The notes under the pieces were generated by a model. That model did no database searches. It had not been told where the DNA came from and saw only the letters and a program-made list of their open reading frames with translations. A stretch of 64,000 nucleotides of DNA from Arabidopsis thaliana (lineage: Eukaryota > Streptophyta > Magnoliopsida > Brassicales > Brassicaceae): the NCBI RefSeq assembly GCF_000001735.4, contig NC_003076.8, forward strand, positions 124,001 through 188,000, read 5' to 3'. Of this stretch, positions 1 to 11,830 are shown piece by piece. The number at the start of each line of letters is the position of its first letter. Within the stretch, counting starts at the first letter, position 1. The translations under genes and the position numbers were made by a program.

Positions 1-1303
1 TTATTTTACTTATGTAACTACTATACCTTTATTTATTTATTCATTTTTAATCCTTAGCTTTGTTGATCTAGTTTGGCAAGGTAAGTCTATAACGTCCATC
101 GGCCCGAATCCTTCTTTTTCATTTATTTCAAAATTAACATTTTCTTCTTCGGAAACTATGACAAAGCTTTTTATGTAACCCAAAAATAACTTAATTACAC
201 TGTATATCCTTCTACAAATTTACCTATATCAAATTATGTTATTATATATTGTAATGGCTTTTAAGAGACAATGGAGACATTTTCTAGAACATAGCATTTA
301 GTTAGATTTGTACAAGCCATTTCAAAACTTTTCAAAAACAAAATCAGCAAATAACCAGTTTTGTCTTTAAAGAATCGTTCTTTCGTAGGAACTAGCAACT
401 GGGAAGGTGTAAATAGGCGATTTAAGGAAAATATATAATTGAAGAAAAATAAATCAAATGGTCGGGACTTTTTATCTCACGTGAAAGTAACGTCGCATTT
501 ACTCAACAGTCGAGACGACAGTTACATATTTCACAGTTTTAAACTTGTAAGTTAAATTTAACAAAAAAAGAAATACAACTTCAAACATAATCGTTGTTAA
601 GAAATTTCATATATATCATTCGTTTCTATATTAATACAAAAAGAATGGTATGGGAAATAAAATAGAAAGAATAGAATGACTAAATCATGGAACATGACAT
701 GAATACGGTCACTGTTTCAAGCTCATGCGTCTTTTCCAGCATAGTAGTAGTAGTAGTTGTTGTTGTTGTTGTTATCCGGTCTTTTCAAAGCAACGTACTT
801 CCTATTTTTCTTACTTGTATAAATCCACAATTGTTTTACTCAAAAGGAAAAAAAAACTATCAATTTTGCAATTTGGCTAGTTAATTCAATTTATATCTAT
901 TTGTTTTAAAACTATATTTGATCTGTATGTGCAATTTATTTACTGATTTGAGGCTTTTGAGCATATATATTTAGTGAATCGATTATAGAATTTGTATTGA
1001 ACAATGAGAGAAGAACGAAGACATGGATTGGGACAAGTACTATACATAAACGTGGGTAATGTGCTATGAAGGTAGTTGTTTGAGAAGACAGTACGTAGAG
1101 TTTGAGCTGTAAGAAATGATTAGGGTTTGTTTTTCGTCTGCACTTCAGTCCAATGTTTTCACCGAACCCCACTACTACGTGAAACCCGGAGCCTCACGTG
1201 CTCTTGAGATCTTTTTACCACTAAATTAACCAGTTCGTATGTAACTATGTCTATATATATGTATAACCATATCATGTAACAGTTATAAACCACGACAATC
1301 ACA
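1..1303. promoter_or_regulatory. Gene-free 5' flank and bHLH promoter
   Basis: No convincing gene is visible. The stretch is AT-rich. A G-box CACGTG lies at 478-483 and a second at 1195-1200, about 100 bp before the bHLH start codon. A TATA element (TATATATA) at about 1252-1259 lies about 50 bp before the ATG. A trinucleotide microsatellite (TAG then TTG units) spans about 742-772 and accounts for the low-complexity open frame there. What the G-boxes do is inference. Confidence 0.5.
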
Positions 1304-1819
1304 ATGGATGATTTCAATCTTCGTAGCGAAAACCCTAATTCATCATCCACCACTTCCTCATCCTCTTCCTCTTTCCACCGTCACAAGAGCGAAACCGGAA
1401 ACACAAAACGGTCAAGGTCAACGTCCACGTTATCGACGGACCCTCAGAGCGTGGCGGCTCGCGACAGACGGCACCGAATTAGCGACCGTTTCAAGATTTT
1501 ACAAAGCATGGTCCCTGGTGGTGCGAAGATGGACACTGTATCTATGCTTGACGAAGCCATTAGCTACGTCAAGTTCTTGAAGGCTCAGATCTGGTATCAC
1601 CAAAACATGCTTCTCTTCATAAACGACCACGAAACTACATCATCTTGTACTTACTCTCCCGGCGCTGGAGAATTTGGACCGAAACTCTTTGGTTATGATG
1701 ACGATTATGCCCCTATAATGGACACATATTCACAAGGCGTGCCACTTACGGTTGCGGACTCGAAGTATACGCCGTGGTTTGGTTCGGTTGATGATGAGCA
1801 AGAACGTGACTCGTCCTAG
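1304..1819 (+). CDS. bHLH transcription factor, group VIII (HEC/IND-like)
   Basis: Single-exon gene of 171 residues, a predicted nuclear transcription factor. A Ser-rich, low-complexity N-terminus (residues 1-45) precedes a bHLH domain at about 46-96: basic region [13 protein letters not shown], helix 1 [12 protein letters not shown], loop GAKMDT, helix 2 [33 protein letters not shown] is typical of the HECATE/INDEHISCENT clade. The basic region lacks the His5-Glu9 pair used for E-box contact (Gln and Ala instead), as usual in this clade, and also has His where relatives have Glu. The start is chosen because a TATA box lies about 50 bp upstream and no longer in-frame ATG exists. The downstream repair gene is on the same strand; older gene models may have fused the two. 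I believe it matches At5g01305. The target genes cannot be told from the sequence. Confidence 0.85.
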   Translation: MDDFNLRSENPNSSSTTSSSSSSFHRHKSETGNTKRSRSTSTLSTDPQSVAARDRRHRISDRFKILQSMVPGGAKMDTVSMLDEAISYVKFLKAQIWYHQNMLLFINDHETTSSCTYSPGAGEFGPKLFGYDDDYAPIMDTYSQGVPLTVADSKYTPWFGSVDDEQERDSS

Positions 1820-2328
1820 TCGTTGCCATATATGCAACATTATGTGATTTACATATCCAGAATCTACCGTCTTCCTTATTCTCGCAATACTTAGTAACTA
1901 TAGTTTAAGGATTATATTATATGCGTCTACTATATATATCTGAGTGTATCTAATTTAGAGATTGTAATATACATGAGTATGAGACTAATTAACCTATAGT
2001 ATTTGTATTGACGTATGGATAATCACTTGGAAACACGAAAAAGAGAGTATACAATACTGTATATTAATTATGGACTTTAAAAAAAAATCAGCATTTTCTA
2101 GACAACTTTTTCATTATCTTCACACAAAAAATAGATAAACATGGATTACCAAAAAAAAGAAAAAAGATAAACAGGCGTTTTAATGTAAATTTGGGAAACA
2201 GCACGTCGTTTTCATGATGCGAAGACGTCACGTATTTCAAATACAGGCGTGCCACACGACACGCATTACGAGGGCACTGCAATTGTATAATCGGAGAAAC
2301 AGAGGAATTCGCCGATCAACGAGAGAAG
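1820..2328. promoter_or_regulatory. Intergenic: bHLH 3' flank and aprataxin-like promoter
   Basis: No gene is seen. The right half holds an ACGT-core cluster (GACGTCACGT at about 2225-2234) about 100 bp upstream of the next start codon, a possible bZIP site. There is no clear TATA box, consistent with a housekeeping repair gene. Confidence 0.4.
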
Positions 2329-4960
2329 ATGGAAGTGCAAATTGAAGAATCTGGTAAAAATCAAACCTCTCCGGAATCAATTGAAGCAGACAAAGCGAAG
2401 CAGATAGTGGTGCTTCTGATTGGTCCACCAGGAAGCGGCAAATCGACGTTTTGTGACACCGCAATGCGTTCCTCTCACCGCCCTTGGTCTCGTATCTGCC
2501 AGGTCTCTCTTTTTTATCGATTGTTTTATATTGCACATAAGCTGACTGATGAAATTCTTCAACGAGACTAAGTATTTACAAAACTTATGTAAGAAATATC
2601 TGTCTTGGTTGCTATCAATGTAAGAATTTTGTGTTGGCTTAGATTTCATTTGTTTAACTTATTTCAGGACATTGTTAACAATGGCAAAGCTGGAACAAAG
2701 GCTCAGTGTTTAAAGATGGCTACAGATTCTCTTAGGGAAGGCAAGAGCGTCTTTATAGACAGATGCAATCTTGACAGGGAGCAACGTTCAGAGTTTATTA
2801 AGCTTGGTGGTCCTGAGTTCGAAGTTCATGCAGTGGTTCTGGAGCTTCCTGCTCAGGTTTGTATATCTAGATCAGTTAAAAGAACTGGTCATGAAGGAAA
2901 TCTACAAGGTGGAAGAGCTGCAGCTGTTGTGAATAAGATGCTTCAGAGTAAGGAACTTCCCAAAGTGAATGAAGGGTTTTCTCGGATTATGTTTTGTTAC
3001 AGTGACGCTGATGTTGATAATGCTGTTAACATGTATAACAAGCTTGGTCCAATGGATACCCTTCCTTCTGGCTGTTTTGGCGAAAAAAAATTAGATACTA
3101 AAAGCCAACCCGGTATAATGAAGTTCTTTAAGAAAGTCAGTGCTCTGCCTGCTTCATCTTCTAATGAAGCTACTAACACAACTCGGAAAGCTGATGAAAT
3201 GACAGCAAATGTCCGAGTTTCGCCAGTCAAGCTTGGTTCTGCTGATATTGTACCTACACTGGCATTCCCATCAATTTCGACTGCGGATTTTCAGTTTGAT
3301 CTTGAAAAGGCTTCTGATATCATTGTGGAGAAAGCAGAGGAGTTCTTGTCTAAACTTGGGACTGCGCGTCTCGTCTTGGTGGACTTGAGCCGCGGGTCAA
3401 AGATTCTATCTCTGGTCAAGGCTAAGGCTTCTCAGAAGAACATTGATTCAGCGAAATTCTTCACATTTGTTGGGGACATAACTAAGCTTCGTTCTGAAGG
3501 TGGTCTACACTGTAATGTCATAGCTAATGCTACTAACTGGTAAGCTTCCATTATTTTCTTGATCTTCAGTATATACATCTTCACTGGATAGCTAATTTTG
3601 AAAGCTAAATGTGTAGGCGGCTTAAACCTGGAGGTGGAGGTGTGAATGCAGCAATATTCAAAGCTGCTGGTCCAGATCTTGAGACTGCGACAAGAGTACG
3701 AGCAAACACTCTTCTTCCTGGAAAAGCCGTGGTAGTTCCTCTTCCTTCTACTTGTCCATTACACAATGCAGAAGGAATTACACATGTCATACATGTTCTA
3801 GGACCAAACATGAACCCAAACCGACCAGACAACCTTAACAACGACTACACCAAGGGGTGCAAAACTCTCCGGGAAGCTTACACATCTCTATTTGAAGGTT
3901 TTCTATCAGTAGTACAGGATCAATCGAAGTTGCCCAAACGAAGCAGTCAAACAGCTGTGTCAGATTCTGGTGAGGATATTAAGGAAGACTCTGAGAGAAA
4001 CAAAAAGTACAAAGGATCACAAGATAAGGCCGTAACTAATAATTTGGAATCAGAGTCTCTGGAGGACACAAGAGGCAGTGGAAAGAAGATGAGTAAAGGA
4101 TGGAACACATGGGCATTGGCTCTCCACAGCATCGCGATGCACCCAGAGAGACACGAGAATGTCGTGCTTGAATATTTAGACAACATCGTTGTCATAAACG
4201 ACCAGTACCCAAAGGTAAAAAAGTCTTGATGCTGATTTATAAATATAGTATCTTTCTTCATGTGACAAATGACAAATAGGATTTTTCAACTGAGTTTAGG
4301 CGCGGAAACACGTGCTAGTACTGGCGAGACAGGAGAGTCTAGATGGGCTAGAAGATGTTCGCAAAGAGAATCTTCAACTTCTGCAGGAAATGCACAATGT
4401 TGGTCTGAAATGGGTTGATAGATTCCAGAACGAGGATGCATCTCTTATCTTCCGCCTTGGATATCACTCGGTACTTAAGTCATCCTTTACATTCAAAGCA
4501 CTGCTGAATTTTCTGTTTCCCCTGAGTGTAGACTTCAGATTTGCACTTTCTGTTCGGTCGTTTTAGAGGTTAAACCTAAGAGTTCATTAGCAAAATCATT
4601 GAAATTGATATGTTTAACATACATTGAGTTTTTCTCTTTCAGGTTCCCTCGATGCGACAACTACACTTACACGTTATAAGCCAAGACTTTAATTCAGATA
4701 GTTTGAAGAACAAGAAACACTGGAACTCTTTCACGACCTCGTTCTTCCGTGACTCAGTTGATGTACTTGAAGAGGTCAACAGCCAAGGCAAGGCCAATGT
4801 GGCGAGCGAAGATCTGTTGAAAGGTGAGCTGCGTTGCAATCGGTGTAGAAGCGCACACCCAAATATTCCAAAACTTAAATCACATGTCAGAAGCTGCCAT
4901 TCTCAATTTCCAGACCATTTACTCCAAAACAATCGCCTTGTGGCTAGAGCAGAGACGTAG
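2329..4960 (+). CDS. APTX: Aprataxin-like DNA-end repair protein (PNK-like kinase, macro, HIT, zinc finger)
   Basis: Five exons by GT-AG reading: 2329-2502, 2668-3539, 3617-4214, 4300-4470, 4643-4960, giving 710 residues in one open frame. Domains in order: a P-loop kinase of the polynucleotide-kinase type (LIGPPGSGKST at about 26-36); a macro domain (about 240-430) with the ADP-ribose-loop signature GGGGVNAAIF; a HIT domain with the histidine motif LHLHVIS; and a C-terminal C2H2/C2HE zinc finger (CNRC..HVRSCH). Aprataxins remove AMP from abortive ligation intermediates at 5' DNA ends, and the catalytic His of the HIT motif is present. Fusion with both a kinase and a macro domain is the plant architecture. 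Likely nuclear, in single-strand break repair. I believe this is At5g01310, also listed as bHLH140 after an old fusion with the upstream bHLH gene; no bHLH is in this reading frame. Confidence 0.9.
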
Positions 4961-5483
4961 TAGTTATAACGACCGGTTCTATTTCGGTTAGGATTTTTTT
5001 TTCTTTGTTATCTAATTGTTACGGGTAATATATATTGTGATTTTGGTTCAGATTCAGTCTCTGTAAAAATTCATCTCTGTTCTTAGGTTTTCATCTTCTT
5101 CTGGTTATTAAGTTTTTGATTTTGTTCTTGAGTTATAAACTTAAATGGCAAGAAAACAAGACAGATAAAAAGAAAAAAAAGTCAAATAAATTTTAACCCA
5201 ATTGAGATGTAAGATGGTTTAAAAATGTTTGATTTAGGTTGAATCAATTGATTTTTTTCGGACTTTACATATAAGAAAAAGCACAAATATTGAAGAATAT
5301 TAGGGAAAAAGGGAATTGTATTACACCATCAATGGTAATGGTACAGTACAACTAACTGGAAAGTATCAAAAGCAATTAAAACCAACGGTCGAAAATTCGA
5401 AAATTCGAACAGAAAACAATCTAATTCAATTGCAAAGAAACGAGAGATGCTTGAGTCACACTCAAGATTCTTTTCTCTTGCTT
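4961..5483. other. Intergenic between convergent genes
   Basis: Holds the 3' ends of the aprataxin-like gene (+) and the first pyruvate decarboxylase gene (-). No gene is seen. The part from about 5270 resembles sequence at about 8310, so it belongs to the duplicated PDC unit. Confidence 0.5.
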
Positions 5484-7625
5484 CTACTGAGGATTGGGAG
5501 GACGACCATTAGCAGCTGAGACGCGAGATCCCCACTCAAGCAACTCTTTGCTTGTATCATCTTTGTGAACAATCACTTCAATGAAACAAAGACTATCTTT
5601 CTTCTCCGTTGTCGCAGTCTTAATCGCTTCCACTAACTCCTCCTCGTATCTCACCTGCCAAACACAATGTTACTTCAACACCAAATTCATACGTTAGTTA
5701 CTAGTTGTAATCATTAATTACCTTTGTGGTCCAGCATTTTCCTTCACCGTTATGAATAGCATCGACAAGACCAGTGTAGTTCCAGTTCTTGATAACATTG
5801 TAAGGACCATCATGAATCTCAACTTCAATGGTGTAGCCACCGTTGTTGATCAAGAAGATGATCGCCTTCTGTCCGTTACGAATCATCGTGGATATGTCCT
5901 GAGCAGTCACTTGGAAACTCCCATCTCCAATGAAAGACAACACTCTCTTCTCCGGGGTTGCTTGGGCGTATCCTAGAGTCGCACCAACAGACCAACCAAT
6001 GGATCCATACTGCATCTGAAACTCGTACCTACAATATAGAGAACAACTTTTCTCAAAACTTGTGTTTGTTTCGCTATTGTCACAATGTTAGAAATGTCAA
6101 AGATTCAGTTTCTTTGTTAGACACGTACCCACATCCTTTAGGCAGCTTTAGCTTCTGACAATTGAACCAAGAATCACCAGTTTCAGCAATCACAGCGGTT
6201 TCACTAGAGAGCATCTTCTGAATGTGTTGGAACATTGCGTTGACCCTCAATGGCTCTCCTGGTTTGCATTTCAATGGCTTACCTTCAGGTACAAAGATCC
6301 TCTCATAGTTCTCATAAGCTGTCTCGTTACGCTTAACCCTCTTAGCCAACTCCCTGAAGAAATCGCTCATCAGAACGCAACCAAACGTTGGACCATTAGC
6401 CACAACGACTCGATCAGGATGCACAATTATTGCTTTTTCTTTCTTGAGGAGAAGAGAGTAACCTACGGAGCTGTAGTCGTTGAAGATTGGACCTGCGAAG
6501 ATGTAAGCATCCGCAGATTCGACAATCTCAGAGCAGAAAGGTGTGCTTACTGCTCCCCAGTAAGTGCCAATGAAATGAGGATGGTTCTCTGGTACAAGGC
6601 CTTTTGTAGAAGGCATCACTGCGAGAGGGTAGCCTGAAGCATCAGCTAGCTCCAAAAAGGCCTCACTTGCTTTAGCCACACGCAACTTTGGGCCACCAAC
6701 CATAACTGGCTTCACTGCCTTGTTCAGAAACTCCAATGTTGCTTCCACCGCAGCTTCTAAACCCATCGTGTTGCTCATCCTAAGAAACAATACATACAAT
6801 AGTGAGAAATCTAAAACAAACGTTGATTCGATGAGTCTGTTTAGAGTAATGATTACCTAGGAGTTAGGTCAAAAGGGACAGGATCACGAGCAAACGTAGG
6901 ATGAGGAGTTGCAGCTAAGTTGCAACTGATGCTAATGTACACAGGCTTGCTCTCTTTCAAAGCTGTTGCTATCGCCTTGTCGATCTGTTCATGAGCATCC
7001 TCCAAATTGTTCACCACAGCCTGAAAACAAACACATAGTTAAAATCTAAGCAAAGGAGATATATATGTGATGATCAAGACTAGTTGATATTGAAATGTGT
7101 TAATACCTGGTAGCAAGTAACAGTTTGGAAACACCTAAGCTCTTGGCTAAAGTCAGGTAAACCGATGGTGTGATGAAGAATCCGGTTAGTGCCAAAATCG
7201 TTGGAGTTAGGACCTCCAACGATACATATAACTGGTAGGTTCTCACTGTACGCACCAGCGATAGCGTTCAAAACGCTGAGTCCACCAACGGTGAAAGTCA
7301 CGACGCAAGCACCGACTCCACGAGATCGAGCGTATCCATCGGCGGCGTAACCGGCGTTAAGCTCGTTACAGCATCCGATGTTGTTGAGCTCTGGCTCGGC
7401 GATGAGGTGGTCGAGAAGAGTTAGGTTGAAATCACCGGGAACAGAGAAAACATCGGTGACTCCGGCTTGGACAAGACGGCGGGATAAGTGACGTCCTAGA
7501 GTCGATTCGGAGGTTGTGGTGATGGGAGCGGAGTCTTGGATTGTTGCGACGGCGTTGCTTGGTGGACTTCCGATGTCACCAGTTGTTGGCTTACACGTGT
7601 CGATGGCTCCAATTTTGGTGTCCAT
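5484..7625 (-). CDS. PDC4: Pyruvate decarboxylase, tandem copy A
   Basis: Five exons on the minus strand: 7625-7107, 7020-6857, 6779-6129, 6028-5722, 5654-5484, giving 603 residues, normal for plant PDC. The cytosolic ThDP- and Mg-dependent enzyme converts pyruvate to acetaldehyde and CO2, the entry to ethanol fermentation in low oxygen. The ThDP glutamate lies in [20 protein letters not shown], the substrate histidine pair in [11 protein letters not shown], and the ThDP-Mg motif is GDGSF followed by FLINNGGYT. It lies 0.9 kb downstream of its sister PDC on the same strand, and all four intron positions agree. I believe it is At5g01320 (PDC4); the PDC3/PDC4 labels follow memory of gene order. 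Its N-terminus is 11 residues longer than the sister's. Confidence 0.93.
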
Positions 7626-8537
7626 TGGAAAGCTTATTATGAAGAAAATGAAACCTTTTAGTATTTATTTTAGTGGTGATGATGAGTAATAAATTGGAAT
7701 TATTAGATGGGTTATATAGTTGTACATGTTGATTAGTGCAAATTACATTCGGTTTCTGACTTCCTTGTGCCAAAAGCATAAAGATTTACTGAAATATTTT
7801 TGCAATTTTCTTGCTGTCATCTTACATTTAGTTACTTTTTTACAGATAGAAATTTACTTATATAAATTGATACTTATATACACGAAACACGGACGTTTTA
7901 TTTTGCACTAAAAAATTTATAATTTTTTGTGATACGAAAAGACATTTTACGTTAGAAGATGATGAAAATAAATTTATTTTCAAACTATATTAGAGTATAA
8001 CATGGATTTTTTATTTTATTTTTGTTATTAACTATATATGTATCTTTGAACTTGTTTGCCAAGATGAACCATTAATGCAGCATTAAGTCTCTGATTTTCG
8101 TCTTAACTATGATATAACTTACATTAAGTAGCTGCCAAAGAAACGAAAAAGAACCTAAAGAAATACTAGATTCGTATTGTTCAAGAATTTTATTACCTTA
8201 TATTGAGAAGTTAGTATAATTATTGGAACTCAATAATTTACATGCACGTAAAGGCATTAATAAGATTAGAATATTCCATCCTGATTCCATCAACAATTTT
8301 CATTTCACGTTTAAGAAAAAGCAGAAATATTGAAGTTTATAATGAAAACTTTGTCAACAAGGGGTTCCCTAATATGAAGGATATTAAAAGCAAAATCAAT
8401 TAAAACCAGCGGTCAAAAAATCGAAACCAGTACTTAATTAGACATAAGAGAAAGAACAAAAGTAGCGATGTGATTAGATTGCCAATAAACGATAGATGCT
8501 TGAGCGACACTCAAGATTCGTTTCTTTTCTCTTGCTT
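7626..8537. promoter_or_regulatory. Promoter of PDC copy A and 3' flank of PDC copy B
   Basis: A minus-strand TATA box (CAACTATATAACCC) lies at about 7709-7722, about 90 bp before the PDC start codon. The same TATA context precedes the sister gene, showing the promoter was duplicated. The rest is AT-rich 3' flank. Weak similarity between about 8090-8260 and about 11035-11190 extends the duplicated unit upstream. No gene is seen. Confidence 0.55.
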
Positions 8538-10807
8538 CTACTGAGGATTGGGAGGACGACCATTAGCAGCTGAGACGCGAGAGCCCCACTCAAGCAACTC
8601 TTTGCTCGTATCATCCTTGTGAACAATCACTTCAATGAAACAAAGACTATCTTTCTTCTCCAATGTCGCCGTGTTAATCGCTTCCACTAACTCCTCCTCG
8701 TATCTCACCTACCAAAAACACAACATTCATAATGTTACTCTTCAACCCTGGACTCATATGTTTAATTTCCAACTGTAAACATCAATTACCTTTGTGGTCC
8801 AGCATTTGCCTTCACCATTATGAATAGCATCGACAAGACCAGTGTAGTTCCAATTCTTGATCACATTGTAAGGACCATCATGAATCTCAACTTCAATGGT
8901 GTAGCCACCGTTGTTGATCAGGAAGATGATGGTCTTCTGTCCGTTACGAATCATTGTGGAAACGTCCTGAGCCGTCACTTGGAAACTTCCGTCTCCAATG
9001 AAAGACAACACTCTCTTCTCCGGTGTTGCTTGAGCGTATCCTAGAGTCGCACCAACAGACCAACCAATTGATCCATACTGCATTTGAAACTCGTACCTAC
9101 AATATAGAGAACAACGACTTTTTAAAACTCTTGTGTGTTTTTTCTTTTCCAGAGAATTACTAAAAAGTTCTGGGGATATCTATATAGGCCCATAAATCAT
9201 CTCAGGCTAAATACCAAGGCATTTTATATCGTTTCCAACCAAGTACATATATACCACCACTCTTTAACCAGCAATTTCTAGATGTTGACTTTACTAGATG
9301 AGCTTATATTGACTGCTTCAACAATGTTAAAAGGTAAAAGATTTAGTTTCCTTTTTCTAGATACGTACCCACATCCTTTAGGCAGCTTAAGTTTCTGACA
9401 ATTGAACCAAGAATCACCAGTTTCAGCAATCACAGCGGTTTCATTAGAGAGCATCTTCTGAATGTGTTGGAACATTGCGTTGATTCTCAAAGGCTCTCTT
9501 GGTTTGCATTTCAAAGGCTTACCTTCAGGGACAAAGATTCTATGGTAGTTCTCATAAGCCGTCTTGTTAGGTTTCACCCTCTTAGCCAACTCCCTGAAGA
9601 ATTCGCTCATCCGAACGCAACCAAAGGTAGGACCATTAGCCACAACGACACTATCAGGATGCACAATGATGGCTTTTTCTTTCTTGAGGAGAAGTGAGTA
9701 ACCAACGGAGCTGTAGTCGTTGAAGATTGGACCTGCGAAGATGTAAGCATCCGCGGACTCGACAATCTCAGAGCAGAAAAGAGTGCTCACTGCTCCCCAG
9801 TAAGTGCCAATGAAATGAGGATGGTTCTCTGGGACAAAGCCTTTGGCAGATGGCATCACTGCCACGGGGTAGCCTGAAGCATCAGCTAGCTCCACAAAGG
9901 CATCCCTAGCTTTAGCCACACGCAACTTGGGACCACCGACCATAACGGGCTTCACGGCCTTGTTTAGAAACTCCAATGTTGCTTCCACGGCAGCTTCTAA
10001 ACAATCCTTGTTGCTCAACCTAATTTAAGAAACAATCCACACATCTTTGAGCTTGATTCTTGAAGAGAACAGGATTGATCAGTTATATTTACCTTGGAGT
10101 TAGGTCAAAAGGGACAGGATAACTAGCAAATGTAGGATGAGGAATGGCAGCTAAGTTACAGCTGATGCTAATGTACACAGGCTTGCTCTCTCTCAGAGCT
10201 GTTGCTATCGCCTTGTCGATCTGTTCATGAGCATCCTCTAAATGGTTCACCACAGCCTGAAAACAAACACACTGTCAAAATCTAAGAATGTGATGATCAA
10301 GATTCGATAATGTGGTTATACCTGATAGCAAGTAACAGTTTGGAAACACCTAAGCTCTTGGCTAAAATCAGGTAAACCAATGGTGTGATGAAGAATCCGG
10401 TTAGTGCCAAAATCGTTGGAGTTAGGACCTCCAACGATACATATAACTGGTAGGTTCTCACTGTACGCACCAGCGATAGCGTTCAAAACGCTGAGTCCAC
10501 CAACGGTGAAAGTCACGACGCAAGCACCGACTCCACGAGATCGAGCGTATCCATCGGCGGCGTAACCGGCGTTTAGCTCGTTACAGCACCCGATGTTGTT
10601 GAGCTCCGGGTTGGCGATGAGCTGGTCAAGCAGAGATAGGTTGAAATCACCGGGAACAGTGAAAATGTCGGTGACTCCGGCTTGGACAAGACGGCGGGAT
10701 AAGTGACGTCCAAGAGTCGCTGCAGAGGAGCCGAGTATGGTTGCGGCGGTGGGAGCGGAGTCTTGGATTGTTGCGACGCCGTTGCTTGGTAGACTTCGGA
10801 CGTCCAT
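8538..10807 (-). CDS. PDC3: Pyruvate decarboxylase, tandem copy B
   Basis: Five exons on the minus strand: 10807-10322, 10256-10093, 10019-9369, 9096-8790, 8708-8538, giving 592 residues. Exons 2 to 5 have exactly the same lengths (164, 651, 307, 171) as in copy A; only exon 1 differs, by 33 bp. The ThDP glutamate ([17 protein letters not shown]), the HHTIGLPDF motif and the GDGSF..NNGGYT ThDP-Mg motif are all intact, so the enzyme should be active in pyruvate decarboxylation. The sisters are almost identical over the catalytic motifs and diverge at the N-terminus. Intron 3 is longer here (272 bp against about 100 bp). The length equals that remembered for Arabidopsis PDC3 (At5g01330). Hypoxia induction is known for the family but cannot be read from the sequence. 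Confidence 0.93.
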
Positions 10808-11718
10808 TGGAAAATGAGCTTAATAATTAGGATATGATGATGAAGCTCTCTTTGTTTTTCTTGTGAGCAGTATAATGCTGTTGGATTATATAGTTGTTTG
10901 TGCGTTGTAGTAGATTCAAAACACTACCAGTTTATTTCGTAATAAAATTGTTTAGTAATTATATAGTTTTTTATACGAATAATGCATACGATTATATTAT
11001 AAAATGTTCAATTAGACATACAGAATTAATCATCTGATTTTCCTCTCTGGACTTACATTTAATTCAACGTGCAAAGAAACGAAAATAATATATTTTAATT
11101 GTTTATAAAGATATACTGATCAGTTGTATTATTGTTCAAGACGACTTGTATTAACTTGAAATAAATTATTAGAATTCAATAATTTACATGTGATGCGCGC
11201 AAGGGTAGAGTTACATCGTGATCCCATACCATAATACTTCACATGTGTATGTGGCCATATTTAACAACATTGCGAGTCTTTTTGTTCCTTGCTTCTTATA
11301 TAGTTAAACGATTCATACTAATTCTGTTACTTGGGATTTGGGAACAAATTGTTCTTGTTCTCATAAATTACACTCTTATCTATGTTAGTAAACTTACGAC
11401 GCTCATTATAAAGTATCACATGAACAACAAAAAGTCTCCATGGTGATGGAACATTGCTATTTCATTAATATTTAAATGGATTATTAATGTGTTAACGTGG
11501 GAGCACATGTTAACGCGTGAGAACAAGTTGTTATGTTTTCATAACATTAAAACCAAAAAAAAGGGTTAATAACATGTTGTTAAACAACAATGTATATTTC
11601 AACGTGTAAATTTTTTTTTTGCCAGACATTCTAACGTGTTTAGTGATTACCTTGAAAACTATCTCTTCGAATCATTGTTAATATCTCAAACCAACAGAGT
11701 CGCCGGTAATATATTCCC
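10808..11718. promoter_or_regulatory. Promoter of PDC copy B and LINE left flank
   Basis: A minus-strand TATA box (CAACTATATAATCC) lies at about 10883-10896, matching that of the sister gene. Farther left-flank sequence is AT-rich with no supported gene; short open frames near 11243-11446 have no recognisable content. Confidence 0.5.
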
Positions 11719-11727
11719 AACATTCAT
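11719..11727. repeat. LINE target-site duplication, left copy
   Basis: AACATTCAT, repeated exactly after the poly(A) tail at 17533-17541. The first two As merge with the tail on the right side, so the certain part is 7-9 bp. Confidence 0.8.
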
Positions 11728-11830
11728 TTTGAGTACATAAACAATGTGACCAACTTTTAGGCGATTAGGGTTTTTCCGTTTCTGCCGCCGCGTTGCTGGT
11801 CGCCGGCTTCTCGCCGGTTGAGATCTTGTC

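Larger units (their letters stand above)
5270..11230. repeat. Head-to-tail tandem duplication of a PDC unit (about 3 kb each)
   Basis: Unit 1 spans about 5270-8300 and unit 2 about 8310-11230. Coding exons match strongly, introns partly. The 3' flanks share the AAATATTGAAG stretch at about 5285 and 8323, and the promoters share the TATA context at about 7715 and 10890. The edges are approximate. Confidence 0.7.

Noticed and set aside
742-772. Val-rich peptide at 687-884
   Set aside because: Encoded by a TAG/TTG microsatellite; not a gene.
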